Shown piece after piece: positions 1 to 9,705 of a DNA stretch of 21,314 bases. Made by a program: the position numbers and the translations under genes. The notes beneath the pieces were generated by a model that was not told where the DNA came from, ran no database searches, and saw nothing but the letters and a program-made list of their open reading frames with translations. Numbering within the stretch: position 1 is the stretch's first letter; the number at the start of each line of letters is the position of its first letter. Source of the DNA: Folioceros fuciformis (Eukaryota > Anthocerotophyta > Anthocerotopsida > Anthocerotales). The stretch is taken from the NCBI GenBank assembly GCA_049999805.1, contig JBNGIO010003992.1, positions 1-21,314 of the forward strand, given 5' to 3'.

Positions 1-44
1 TTATTGAGTTTGTACTAATTAGTGGTAAGAGTGATTAAGGTTAT

Positions 45-63
45 GATATATATATATATATAT
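45..63. repeat. TA dinucleotide microsatellite
   Basis: A run of alternating T and A, roughly nine units, in AT-rich DNA. It is seen directly. No gene is associated with it. Confidence 0.9.
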
Positions 64-1349
64 AGCTTATTAGACTTTGCTATGTTAGGCAAAAGAAGTA
101 TTGCAGGGTTTGGTTGGGGTCATTTATCCCATATTGGGCACAAAATGAGAGTGCCACCCATAGGTCCATAAAAGAAGGGATGAACCCACTTAGTATATGC
201 AGTCTAACTCCCTCTTCACTTGTATTGTGTTGTTTTTGTAATTCTCCTTTTTATTTTAGTTTAAGAGCCTTGTTATAGTGCTCTTAGTTTTGGGATTCTG
301 CATCTTGCTTCAACTAACTTGTTTTAACCTCCTTTGAGCATGGCGGGGGTGACATCTCAACAGGGAAGGAGGTGCTCCTTCCACTCCAGCAACGGTGGAT
401 TCGTCCCCCTCACTTTCTGCTGTAGAGCAAAAATCCTCAACTACCCCTAGGAGCGTCTCGCACTCACTGCCTCACCTAGGCCTCTCTAGTCTCGCCATGG
501 ACAGCGCAGGGAATCTTGTTCGGGAGGAGTCTCAAACATTTGCTAATCATTTACCAACAGGCCCCCTTTGTACAGAGTTTCCAAGAGCGGGAGCCACAAC
601 CCGTCATAAAGTCTAGCTTTAAAATAGTCAACTTTAAAAAAAGGTGCTCTTAATGGCAGGGGACACCAGGTCAGAATAGCATCTTACCAAATCTTATGTA
701 AATACTATTTTCAGATGCACCCACTCCTGGCTTACCTCAGCGCCACTCTCTCTCCTCCTATTTATTCTTTTGGCCCACCTTCCCTTGCCACACAAAATCT
801 TCACGCTCTCCCTCCTTGCTGCTGATTGGTTACAGGCTTTCCTTCCATGCTGTTGATTGGACAAATCCTTCTAAAAATATCCACCTCACTCCTCCTGCTG
901 GCTGACCCATCCTAGCTGTCCACTCTTTGCCCTCCAAGGATGCTGGTTGCCTCTTGTCACTCTAGCTGCAATTATTGCTATTCCAGGCCTCTTGGTGCAG
1001 ATAGGGTTTCAGCAACCGTCGTCTTCCTTAGGCAACCAACGTTGTTCCTCCGACTACCTCCGTTGTCGCTCGACTACCAGTAGCCCCTTCGGCTATCGGC
1101 GTTGTCCTTCGGTGATCGTCGTCGAACTTTGGCTACCTGCTGTTGGCGAGTCACAGCATCCATGTTTTCCAGCCTAAGTCCACAACTACCTACTCCCAGG
1201 CCCCTTTCTTATTTCTTATTTTTAGGGGGGGGTGCATATATAGACCTCCTGGTACCCCCCCTCTCTGCCAAAGGCCAAGGACGTCTAGCCACCCCCAGAC
1301 ACTTGGTCTGGCCACCGATTCGCCCAAAGTACCATGGTCCAAGGAAACT
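64..1349. other. Intergenic DNA, no supported gene
   Basis: No convincing gene is visible. Short reading frames at 395-616, 947-1177 and 1143-1649 are low-complexity and share no motif I recognise. The stretch 1010-1145 holds a loose repeat of CTACC and CGTTGT words, which gives an apparently biased peptide. A C-rich patch (about 1190-1320) follows. The segment could be part of an old retroelement long terminal repeat ending near the TATA palindrome at 1350, but I could not find paired ends, a primer-binding site or a polypurine tract. Confidence 0.5.
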
Positions 1350-1367
1350 TTGGGTATAAATACCCAA
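1350..1367 (+). promoter_or_regulatory. Palindromic TATA-box candidate
   Basis: An 18-bp perfect palindrome with 8-bp arms around a central AA. It contains TATAAATA, a good plant TATA box. No gene starts obviously downstream, so if it is used it may be the promoter of a decayed repeat. The palindrome would present a TATA-like core on both strands. Function is inferred only. Confidence 0.3.
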
Positions 1368-1553
1368 GTCTTATTCACAGGCTACGCCGTTTCACTTGCA
1401 CTTCCACAAAAAAAATCAAAATCCACCAAATCTGTCACTCAAAAAGGGGATCGCGAATATTTTTTTCCTCTACACATGGTAAGTCATGCAACATCGAACA
1501 GGTGGCCACAAGTGTTCTTAACACAAGACATGAGAAACCCTAAGTTCGTATTC

Positions 1554-1620
1554 GTTTACAACAGTAGTTGTTATCCGTTTACACTGGTAGTTGTTATCTG
1601 TTTACACGATACTAATAATA
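1554..1620. repeat. Three tandem 23-bp units
   Basis: Three head-to-tail units begin with GTTTACA at 1554, 1577 and 1600. The first two are close copies (GTTTACA, then GTAGTTGTTATC). The third is divergent after GTTTACAC. The period is exactly 23 bp. No coding role is visible. Confidence 0.8.
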
Positions 1621-1640
1621 TTTGTTTAAGGGTACAAGTG

Positions 1641-1718
1641 CAACCTTAGGTGATGCAATTCACAAGGGAAGTGGTGCGCTTGCACCACTTCCCTTGTGAA
1701 TTACATCACCTAAGGTTG
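1641..1718. repeat. Near-perfect inverted repeat with 37-bp arms
   Basis: The left arm is 1641-1677, the loop is GCTT at 1678-1681, and the right arm is 1682-1718. The arms match at 36 of 37 positions. The one difference is C on the left against the complement of T on the right, which is a C-A mismatch in plus-strand RNA and a G-U wobble in minus-strand RNA. The outer ends carry CAACCTTAGGTGA, and part of this word recurs near 10060. It could be a foldback element, a very short MITE, or a small-RNA hairpin. The tight loop and near identity suggest recent formation or selection. Confidence 0.9.
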
Positions 1719-1818
1719 CCCATCTCCACAGCTGCTTAGGCGTCTGCCCACGTGCGCACGCTTTCATGCCTGTCTCCATAGCTGCTTAGGTGTCCGCTCG
1801 TGTGCGCACCCAAACGTA
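1719..1818. repeat. Imperfect tandem duplication of about 50 bp
   Basis: Two adjacent units share CTCCA(C/T)AGCTGCTTAGG, then a GTCTGCCC- or GTCCGCTC-like block, and then GTGCGCAC. The first unit starts directly after the 37-bp hairpin and the second near 1769. It is seen directly. No function is evident. Confidence 0.75.
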
Positions 1819-2229
1819 AGCTGAAACTAGAGTTTGAAAGCGAGGGTTTAGAAACCTTGTCTACCGGGTATGAAAAGTTGGGTATGGAATTGGAAAGCCA
1901 GGTATGGAATTGCTATGGCGACGGTAACACAAACTAATGTTGCTATGTCAAGTATGTACATATGAAGTAGTGCACATCAAGTTATCTGTCCACATGGGTC
2001 TGACCGTATTTGCCTTAATGGCCATCGGGCATCGATAGGAAAGCACCACTGACGTCATGAAAGACTCTTCTCTATGAAATTTGGGTATTTTCTCTTGATT
2101 TACCTTAGCAATCTAAGTATATCTTATCTCTAATTATTGAACTCATTACGCTACTTACCTCTAAATTATCAAACTCAATAAGCGGCATCCTTAAGAATAC
2201 TCTTACTTTCCTGAGAATAACGCTATACT
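1819..2229. other. No feature recognised
   Basis: Unique-looking AT-rich sequence. A small local repetition (GGTATGGAATTG twice, 1882-1911) is the only structure I see. There is no reading frame of note. Confidence 0.4.
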
Positions 2230-2400
2230 ATTGTGACTCTTGCTTGCTTGCTTGCTTATGCTTTATCTTAGTGTTCCTCTTGTTTGCTTGCTTGCATATG
2301 CTCTATCTCATGTTATTTGTTTACTCTTGCTTGTGTGCTCTATCTTGATTTTACTCGCGTCTATTCTTACTTGCATGCTTGTCTTGATGTTATTCTTGTT

Positions 2401-2493
2401 TACTCTCAATTGCATGCACTACACTAAATATTACTCTCAATTGCATCAACTACACTGAATATTACCCTCAATTGCATGCACTACACTAAATTG
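2401..2493. repeat. Three 31-bp direct repeats inside the array
   Basis: Units start at 2401, 2432 and 2463, each beginning TACTCTCAATTGCAT or TACCCTCAATTGCAT. The period is exactly 31 bp with only a few substitutions, so this is a more recent amplification inside the degenerate array. Confidence 0.85.
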
Positions 2494-2815
2494 CATGCAA
2501 TGCAATAGAGATTTCTCCCATTTGTATGCACACATTGTTATTCTTACTTGCATGCACTGCACTAAAGGTTTGTCCCATTTATTATTTTTCTTACCTTTTC
2601 TTACCTGCGTGCACTGCACTAAAGGTCTCTATCGATTGTTGTTTTTCTTACGAGTATGCACTGCAGTGCACTAAAGGTCTCTATCGATTATTGTTTTTCT
2701 TATTCTTACGTGTATGCACTGCAGTGCTCTAAAGGTACGTGTATGCACAGCAGTGCACTAAAGGTAAAGGTCTCTACCGATTGTTGTTTTGGTCTTGGTC
2801 TCTACCGATTGTTGT

Positions 2816-2825
2816 NNNNNNNNNN
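2816..2825. other. Assembly gap of ten N
   Basis: Ten N characters fall inside the most homogeneous part of the minisatellite (module B). Ten is a conventional gap size, so the true array length here is unknown and probably underestimated. Confidence 0.95.
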
Positions 2826-3339
2826 CCGATTGTTGTTTTGGTCTTGGTCTCTACCGATTGTTGTTTTGGTCTCTACCGGTTGTTGTTTTGGTCTCTACTG
2901 ATTGTTGTTTTTCTTACATGTATGCACTGCAGTGCACTAAAGGTCTCTACCGATTGTTGATTTTCTTACTTGTATGCACTGTACTAAAGGTCTCTGCCGA
3001 TTTTCTTGTATGCACTGCACTAAAGGTCTCTACCTATTGTTGTTTCTCTTACTTGCATGCATTGAAATGAAGGTTTCTCTGGGTTGTTATTTTTCTTACC
3101 TACACACATTTTTCTTACCTACATGCACTGCACTAAAGGTCTCTCCCGTTTGCATGCACCCATTATTATTCTTGCTTATCACTATCTATGTTACTCCAGC
3201 TGCATACACTACGTCTTACTTCCCCTTGCATACACTTTGAAATTACTCATGCTTGCATACATTCTCTATTACTCAAAGCTAAACACTAGTAACATTAATT
3301 TTCAGATGACTTAAATCCCCCCCAACCCAAATGGGATAG

Positions 3340-3704
3340 CTATTACGGTCTTGTGAGGACACATAGTTTTTTCTCTCGCGACTCCAAACATTTTGAGATT
3401 GCATTAGCTCTTACTTGTAAAAGGCGTCGTCCACCAGTTGAACTTGATCAAGACCAAGTGCGAAAACACAAGGAGATCCCGCTTCACAAGAAAAGTTCAG
3501 CACCTTCTCCATTATCCAAACCGAAGTGCCCAGGAACACCCTCACAGAATCTGTTGATTTCATCCTACTGTTTCTAGAACAATCGATATTAAAAAGCCAA
3601 GCCACAACAACAGGCTACTACTGCGTGAAAAAAGCTGTTACAGTCTCATGACACCCGCAGATGCTGCTTGAAGCAAGTCTGGAGTGGAGGAGGAAAACTG
3701 AGGA
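3340..3704 (-). other. Probable 3' untranslated region of ARIA
   Basis: This follows the TGA at 3707-3705 on the minus strand. I see no clear AATAAA polyadenylation signal, so the transcript end is not fixed. The sequence has no repeat and is less AT-rich than the array to its left. Small frames at 3353-3577 and 3411-3605 show nothing recognisable. Confidence 0.4.
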
Positions 3705-6700
3705 TCAAGAAGAAGGTTGCGGCCTCAGAACCCGCAGAAAGTAGTCATGGATCTCAGGAATGATGCGCTGGACCAGGGACGCATACCTTCAACCAAGCAT
3801 GAAACCATGTCAGTTCCAAGCTCACACTTTTGACACGGTCAAGCTTTGCAAGTTGCGTTGCCAGAAAACGCAGCTAACCACAACGTAATTTACCCTGTCA
3901 CGGTACACATTTGATCGTGATGCTCCAAAATAAACAGAACACATATTTGCCTTAATGACGCAGCGTGATACGCTTCAGCTAAATCGAAGATAACGGATAC
4001 ATTCTCAACAGTAAGATCCTGCACCGATGAGGATAGCTAAGCGTAGTCGCTTGTACAAAGAAGCAACCATACAAGACATACAACAGCTCAACACAGACAT
4101 CATACCTGAGCTATCGCATACTCACAGAGTCGCTTCAAGCCCTCAAGAAGGTACTGATCTGCAGCCCGAAGTAGATCTTGGGCAATGTCTGCAGTTACTT
4201 CTACCGTGCCGGTATAGATGCACCTGCAGGGAAACGCTGAGTATACCTGGCAGCAGAGAATGTGGCAGAGAGGCACATTTGAATTGCTGCTGCTGCTCTT
4301 CCCTTCAAACTGCTGTACCTCATCATCAACTCAAACACCTTCCAGCTGATGTTTGGAATTTCAATATCTTGAGCTTCCTTCTCCTGTAGAAAAGGAAACT
4401 TGAGTTAGCGCAGAAACTCAGTTAATTTGCTGAGGTGTCACACCGTCGCCCTTTCGGGTGATATCTAGAATGAATGATGTTTCTAATCAGCATTGTACCA
4501 AACACAATGTCTGCACCATTCTTGATTCACGGACACAGAAGTTGAATGGTGACTGCTTTTAGCCAAAGCAATCCTTCTGTCACATCTCATCTTGACCTCT
4601 GCCTAGTTTGCAGCAAGTAATATAGCAGTGGTAGTGTGTACTCTGTATCCTCCATCAAACATAGCACGAAAAGCATCAGAAGATGCAAGCAGGGCAATCC
4701 GATGTGCATAGAACCGATTCCCTGCGGATAGTTCACATGTGAGACAATAATTAGGAAGAGAAAATTAAGGAGAGAGCGCAAAACGACAGGACAGCACACC
4801 TTCGACAAGAAATGTGACATCCGACAGAGTGCTGTTGTTCACGTACTGCTCCCCAAGGTATACCTGATCTCACGGAAAGCAAGAAGACCTTTTAGACTGT
4901 GTCTACACTTCATGACTTCCTTATTGGATGGATGGATAGCTATACAAAGTAGATAAAAACCACCTGAGGTGTAGGTGGTGGAGGAGCCGCGTCGATAGGA
5001 GACAAAGCTGCAGCCTTGGTGGCCAAGGTGTGCAGTGCAACAGCTCCATCACGTTGTTGTTTGGAGCTCCCAAAAGCATTCAGCATCTCCAACAGCACTT
5101 CCATGCCTGCAGAGACCATGACTCTGAACAATCATTTCGAGGGATTGTGCACTGCCTAAGAGGTGGGATGGTCCAACAGAAACACCTGGACATAGCAGCA
5201 AATCGGGCCCAAGACACTTATGTGGGCCCACCAGGATTTTCAATAAATATAGTCCGTTGATCTTCTGGTGCACAAAGATGTGCCAGTGTCGTGGCAACCC
5301 GTCGCTGAACTATCTTGTCTGACTGGCGCATAAGGTACAATAAATGCTTCAGGACCTGCACAACTGAGTCAGCCTCTTTAGAGGACGGACTGATAGCTCT
5401 AGATTCGTTAGCACACAATGTACCAAGAGCAAGTGCATACTCTCCCATGTATCTTCTCCTCCAACCTCTTCAATGTCTTCTGAACACAGTCCTTTGAAGC
5501 CTGTCATGCACGGAGCCAGAAACATCCTAGTTGACCCACAAAGTGCTTGAGAGCGCAATCGGATATACACGCATGTTAACACTCCCCAGTAATATTTGAT
5601 TTTGTCACCAATGTGGTTGATTCGCCTAATTTCCAGTCAGTAAAATAGCAAATACCTGAACAATCAGATCACCATCTTGTAATCTCTGTACACCACCTTC
5701 TCTAACGATGTCTGACACATTATCCTGATAGTAAACACATTTTCAACCGCTGAACCAAATTTGCAGGTCTTCTGAACAAAATGCTTTAGACAACTGCTGG
5801 CGCCTTACGGACTCAACACCTTTACTTAAAGCATACAGAACACTAGAGAAGACGTCAGTCTCATGACATAGTTCAAATGACTAACACATGAAGAAGTCAA
5901 ACTCCACCTCATTATCTGCAAGACCATAGAGTGCAAAAGCAGCATTGTGCTGTAGAGAACCGTTCTTTGCATCCAGAAGTTCCAGCAAGGGTCTGAGGCC
6001 GCCGTCATGTACGATCCCCGCCTGATTGTGGGTGTTCTGCTGAGGCTAGAATGAGAATTAGACCACCAATAGCAGTAAACTTAAAAAACTCTACATACTG
6101 AATCCACAAAGGCCAACCTGAGCCAACCGACCAAGCGCAAATGCTGCCATCTCACGAAGCTGGGGATCTGACGCCTCCAGCATCCGAATGAGTGGCCTCA
6201 CAGCACCCCGCTGAACTATATGAACCTTTAGCAGACACCAATTGGCAACATCAACACATCGAGAAAAACTGTGTTATGCAACGACGCTAAAGCTCGTCAG
6301 ATAAGCATATAGCATGTGACAATGAGCCAAGTTAACAGGACCCAACCATGAATTCTTACAGAAAATTGAATGTTCACAGTAAGTCAAAACAGCCAACAAA
6401 GACCTGACTTGGGCTAACTGGTGAAGACTAGAGAGACGCCAAAAGCTTGCAATCACTCTGCAACAATATATCAATTGACACAGAACAGGTAGTTGAGAGA
6501 TACCAACCAATACCTTGCATTCTGCATCTGTTGTTGCAAACTGACCCAGCAAAAGAGCAGCCTCTCTTTGACTTTCTTGGCACCTAGAGCTGCAGAGGCA
6601 ACCTTCCATGATCAACACTGTGGGCTGGAAATATAGTCCAGAAGGAGGTGAACTGAGGCAGAAGGCCCTTGTAGCTAAACCAACACATCAAGGCACTATA

Positions 6701-9033
6701 CTACAAAGAAAGACCGTCCAGTCACAACGCACTCTACGAAATTTAGCTTAAATGTATGGACAGATGAACCTAAGAAGCCCAATGACTGGCTGGAGAGCTC
6801 CTGCAAGAAGAACCTCTTTCTTGATGTTCCCTGAAGAATGCACGAGGTTCCCGATAACCCCAACCTGGCAGAACAAACCAAAACAGTGCATTAACCAGTG
6901 AAATTGATATACAACTGGCATGTTTCCAGGGTAAGTAAACTCCCATGGAAATCCTGCTTCAAGTGTGCTAAAATCTTACCAATGTGATAAACTCCGCCCT
7001 TTGGGACATTGACAAAAGCAACTACATACTACTCATTTCCACCTAGAGAACGGGGCAACTTACTGCCTCATAGTGAATCCCAGTGTCCTCAGACCGTAAC
7101 ATGAAGATTAGTGTCGGCAGAGCATTTTGTTCAACAATCTGCCAAAACTTTACAGATATAACATCATCCTAGACTTAGCACTAGACTCCATGTGTCTTGC
7201 GCAAGATAAAATAAATACCTCGAAACAGTGCATCAATCCTGACCTGATTTTTATTTGCCTCGTTTTTGAATGCCAATGTGCGTAATGCACCTGCAGCTGC
7301 CCGTTGTACTTTGCTATCTGCAGATTCCAACAGCTCAACGAGCGGGGGAATCCCTCCCTCAGTTCTGAGCTCAACCCAGGCAAGTATTCTTAGTCAGGGA
7401 GCAAATACTGCACCAAGCCATTGGCCTGAAGAAACGATGCAAAACAGCAATACTAATTTGCACGACGTATACACATCACATCACAATACATTGATGCATG
7501 TCAGAAACATCTTGTAGGCAACCTAGCTTTAATATAAACAGGCAAAACTGACACAAAGTCCGACCTGAGAAAAACACTGCAAAATGAGATACCTCACTCG
7601 ACTTTTAATACTGAAGTTCTCATGGGCTAGATTTGTCAAAGCATCTGCTGCTCGACGGACAACACCATTAATCAAACGGACAGCAGTGCCACTTCCACGC
7701 CTCTGTAACAGAGCGACCAGAGATGGCAGTGCACCCGCATCTGCAATCTGTCGTTGATGCTCAGGCTGTCCATCCACAAACTTGCTTCAGATATGTGGAT
7801 CAACAAGTATGTCGCTAAAGATCGGCCAGTCAATAAATGGAATGAAGCCACTGACCGTGACCAGAACTTCATGCAAGGCACATCCTCTACGCACAACCTC
7901 ATGTTGAACTCACCTTCACAGCAAGAAGCCCAAGTGCAAATGCAGCATCTTTCTCAACCTCGTGCTCACATGCAACTGGCCCTTCCCCGTCACATAAAGT
8001 CGGGGCACAAAGATGTGGTACCAGAGCACCCACTGCGCCTTGGTTCACAATCGTATCCACATGTTCTTCTGCAAGATCCCAACAACAAGAAAATTCTGGT
8101 TTTCCAATCATGCCCCTTTCTATATCCGGTGAAACCAGGTTAAATACATCGGACAGCCCCAGTTTAGCACCGCATGTTCTCATAAAACAAAAGCGACGAA
8201 CACGCCTGACAAACTACATACTTTGACATCAGGAGTAGAAGCTGTGTCTACAGCCATAGAACATCGAAGAAAGTTATATCTGACGATCTAGGTGAACCAG
8301 CAACACCGTTATCCGACACCAGGACTTGGCCTGACACCCATGGACGAACAGGTACACCTGCTCGGGTCTATATTGCACTGTGCACACCTTGTAGCCTGAG
8401 GGGGGTTGCACCGATAAATATAACTTTAGCCTCGAGAAGAGGATCAGGTACAAAGAAATTCAGCAAAGGTGTAGTGTATAATTCGGGGGAAGGGAGGGGG
8501 GTAATTGTGCAACTCGCGTCTGCGGGTCTGATTGTGTGTAGCTCACACAGGCTCTATGCTTACCTGAGCCATACAGTCGGGCCTGATGCTGTTCCTTTGC
8601 ATTGAGATTATCGTTTCGGACAACTGAGTAACATCTAGGGGCTCTACGTTACACTCAACAAGGATTACACCCGCTAACATTAGGCGTCTAGGTTAAAAAC
8701 AGCAACAAGAGAGTCCAGCTTGGAGTCAACAGGAAAATCTCCACAAAGGAAGGTCCACCATCGAAACACATAAGAAAACTCACCATGCTTCGCTAGCTCA
8801 GCAAGCGTATGGGCAGCTCGCCTTGACGCAATACGGTCACTTTCACACCAGGAATTGCACGATCGTAGAATCTCAACTTGCGTACGCACATTTTCAATCA
8901 GCGGGTCAGACTGTCCATCAAGAGTGGCTAGAAGACCTAGAGAAGTTTCCGCCAGCTTCCTCTTGTGCCCCTTCCTTTCGCTGCCAGCCAAAGACTTGGT
9001 ATCCATACGCTCAGCGAGGGGTCTTGCCTCCAT
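3705..9033 (-). CDS. ARIA: ARIA-type armadillo-repeat BTB protein, 19 exons, intact
   Basis: Exons, read on the minus strand: 9033-8784, 8068-7914, 7765-7593, 7364-7244, 7138-7064, 6864-6770, 6589-6514, 6225-6118, 6036-5908, 5724-5656, 5500-5441, 5355-5232, 5106-4964, 4863-4800, 4721-4642, 4383-4319, 4223-4106, 4018-3894, 3786-3705. The total is 2112 nt, or 703 residues plus TGA. All 18 introns are GT-AG and every junction keeps phase, with no stop or frameshift. Residues 19-29 (ERKGHKRKLAE) form a basic nuclear signal. ARM repeats span about residues 60-480, with hallmarks RRAADALTNLAHEN, AAAGALRTLAFKN, QREAALLLGQFA, AAFALGRLAQ and HNAAFALYGLADNE. The linker LSPIDAAPPPPTPQ leads to the BTB domain from residue 527 (VYLGEQYVNN, LSDVTFLVEG, RFYAHRIALLASSDAFRAMF). 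A helical tail ends in RPQPSS. Known for the family: Arabidopsis ARIA (about 710 residues) binds ABF2 in abscisic-acid responses, and its paralogue ABAP1 restrains DNA replication licensing. BTB proteins commonly dock CUL3. Function here is by homology. ATG 9033 is the first in-frame Met after an upstream TAA. ABAP1 is the main alternative, but the N-terminal ERKGxKRKL favours ARIA. Confidence 0.93.
8069..8783 (-). other. Intron 1 of ARIA, longest intron (715 bp)
   Basis: The donor is GGTGAGT at 8784-8778. The acceptor is TTGCAG ending at 8069. It splits a Glu codon (G|AA). It is the longest intron of the gene. First introns of plant genes often carry expression-enhancing sequence, but I recognise no specific motif. 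A purine-rich patch on the plus strand at about 8485-8505 (GGGGGAAGGGAGGGGGG-like) is the only compositional oddity. Confidence 0.85.
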
Positions 9034-9037
9034 ACAT
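9011..9037 (-). other. Short uORF overlapping the ARIA start codon
   Basis: An ATG at 9037-9035 lies four bases upstream of the main ATG (9033-9031) and in another frame. It opens an eight-codon frame (MYGGKTPR) that ends in TGA at 9013-9011, inside the ARIA coding region. Both ATGs have T at position -3. The main one has G at +4 and the upstream one T, so the main start is slightly stronger. If the transcript includes this region, scanning ribosomes meet the uORF first, which could lower ARIA translation. A spliced 5' leader joining at the CTGCAG near 9055 would still retain it. Confidence 0.55.
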
Positions 9038-9343
9038 GCAACAACTGAACTGCAGACTGAGTCAACAAACAAAACTTCTAATCGAGAGCTGCCGTCTGCT
9101 CCTTAACACGGGAAAGCCCGAACTCCAAACCCGCCACCAGTTCGGCATCACATTTCCGTATCAGCAGAAATATGTAAGCACATACAAAAACCTCGAAAGT
9201 CAAAAGCATCCAATTCAGGGCACAGAGTTAGCAGCCAAAAAACGATCTAGGCAGAGTTAAACTGGACAGTCTCTCGTTGCCGGTTACTCGGGTCCTCAAC
9301 TTTCATTTTACCCAGTTATTATAATTAATTTATAATATTTATA
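9034..9343 (-). promoter_or_regulatory. Putative ARIA leader and core promoter
   Basis: Read on the minus strand, TATAAATA lies at 9343-9336 in a very AT-rich block (9305-9355). The 300 bases between it and the start codon are more GC-balanced, like a transcribed leader. TGACTCAGTCTGCAG just before the start could be a splice acceptor of a leader intron. This is inference from composition and position only. Confidence 0.35.
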
Positions 9344-9477
9344 TTTAATATTATGAGCAAAAGAACCATTGAAATAAAATTACGAAAATAAAGTGAATGT
9401 ACTATGAATGAGTGGAGTTGTTGAAACCACTTACAATCTTAAAAGAACTATTAGAGATAAGTGGTATGCTCTACTTT

Positions 9478-9705
9478 AGCTTGGCATGTCGTCATAATGG
9501 GGTATGATGGACTTTAGTTGTGCAATTTGTAACAACTCCCTATTAGTTTTTAAGATCCGGCTATGGAGGTGAACCCTTCCTCTTTGGGTCCTCAAGGGGT
9601 TCCTCCATAGACCTCCCTCTCCATCACCAGCTTTCCAATTTGGAGGTTGAGATTTATGTTTATTGGCTTTGTAATCTTGAGGTTGAGATTTATGTTTTCC
9701 CATGA
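9478..9705 (-). pseudogene. Truncated third copy of the coiled-coil element
   Basis: On the minus strand, one frame encodes VHLHSRILKTNRELLQIA. This matches VHLHSKILKTNQELLKIA of the long plus copy (about 16590-16650) and the same region of the minus copy (about 12440). Another frame just upstream reads INLNLQIGKLVMEREVYGG, matching the ALQFKVGRLTFERDAYLQ region. A frameshift therefore lies between them, near 9600. The copy ends abruptly near 9480, about 450 bp upstream of the ARIA start codon. It is a dead fragment of a coiled-coil coding sequence. Confidence 0.75.
9643..9697. repeat. Direct 19-bp repeat, period 36 bp
   Basis: GAGGTTGAGATTTATGTTT occurs at 9643-9661 and again at 9679-9697 without a mismatch. 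On the minus strand it encodes a duplicated INLNL segment of the coiled coil. The period of 36 bp is 12 codons, so the duplication keeps the frame. Confidence 0.85.

Larger units (their letters stand above)
2230..3180. repeat. Composite minisatellite array
   Basis: About 1 kb of degenerate tandem units made from two modules. Module A is TATGCACTGCAGTGCACTAA, whose core TGCACTGCAGTGCA is a 14-bp palindrome. Module B is GTCTCTACCGATTGTTGTTT. Units vary in length (about 20-65 bp) because B alone is amplified around 2770-2910. The left third (2230-2520) is an older, simpler stretch of TTGC-rich copies. Cysteine- and leucine-rich ORFs across it are artefacts of the repeat. Confidence 0.9.

Noticed and set aside
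350-1640. A full LTR retrotransposon
   Set aside because: A TATA palindrome is present but I found no second LTR, primer-binding site, polypurine tract or pol motif.
1641-1718. Bacterial-style terminator
   Set aside because: The stem is far too long, has no U-tract, and the context is plant nuclear DNA.
2230-3180. CRISPR-like array
   Set aside because: Repeats are degenerate, unevenly spaced and without unique spacers, and the window is eukaryotic.
2240-3314. Several Cys/Leu-rich ORFs of 70-90 codons
   Set aside because: They are translations of the minisatellite in different frames and some run through the N gap. The repeat itself explains them.
7754-8183. A 129-codon plus-strand ORF opposite ARIA exons 2 and 3
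   Set aside because: The minus strand carries conserved ARM-repeat exons with proper splice sites, so the plus frame is a shadow.
3705-9033. ARIA as a pseudogene because its ORFs are short and in different frames
   Set aside because: All 19 exons join in phase at GT-AG sites to the family's usual length, and no coding break was found.
9034-9072. Start of ARIA further upstream, at 9072
   Set aside because: The codon at 9072 is TTG, not ATG. The first ATG in frame is at 9033, and the sequence after it matches the family N-terminus.
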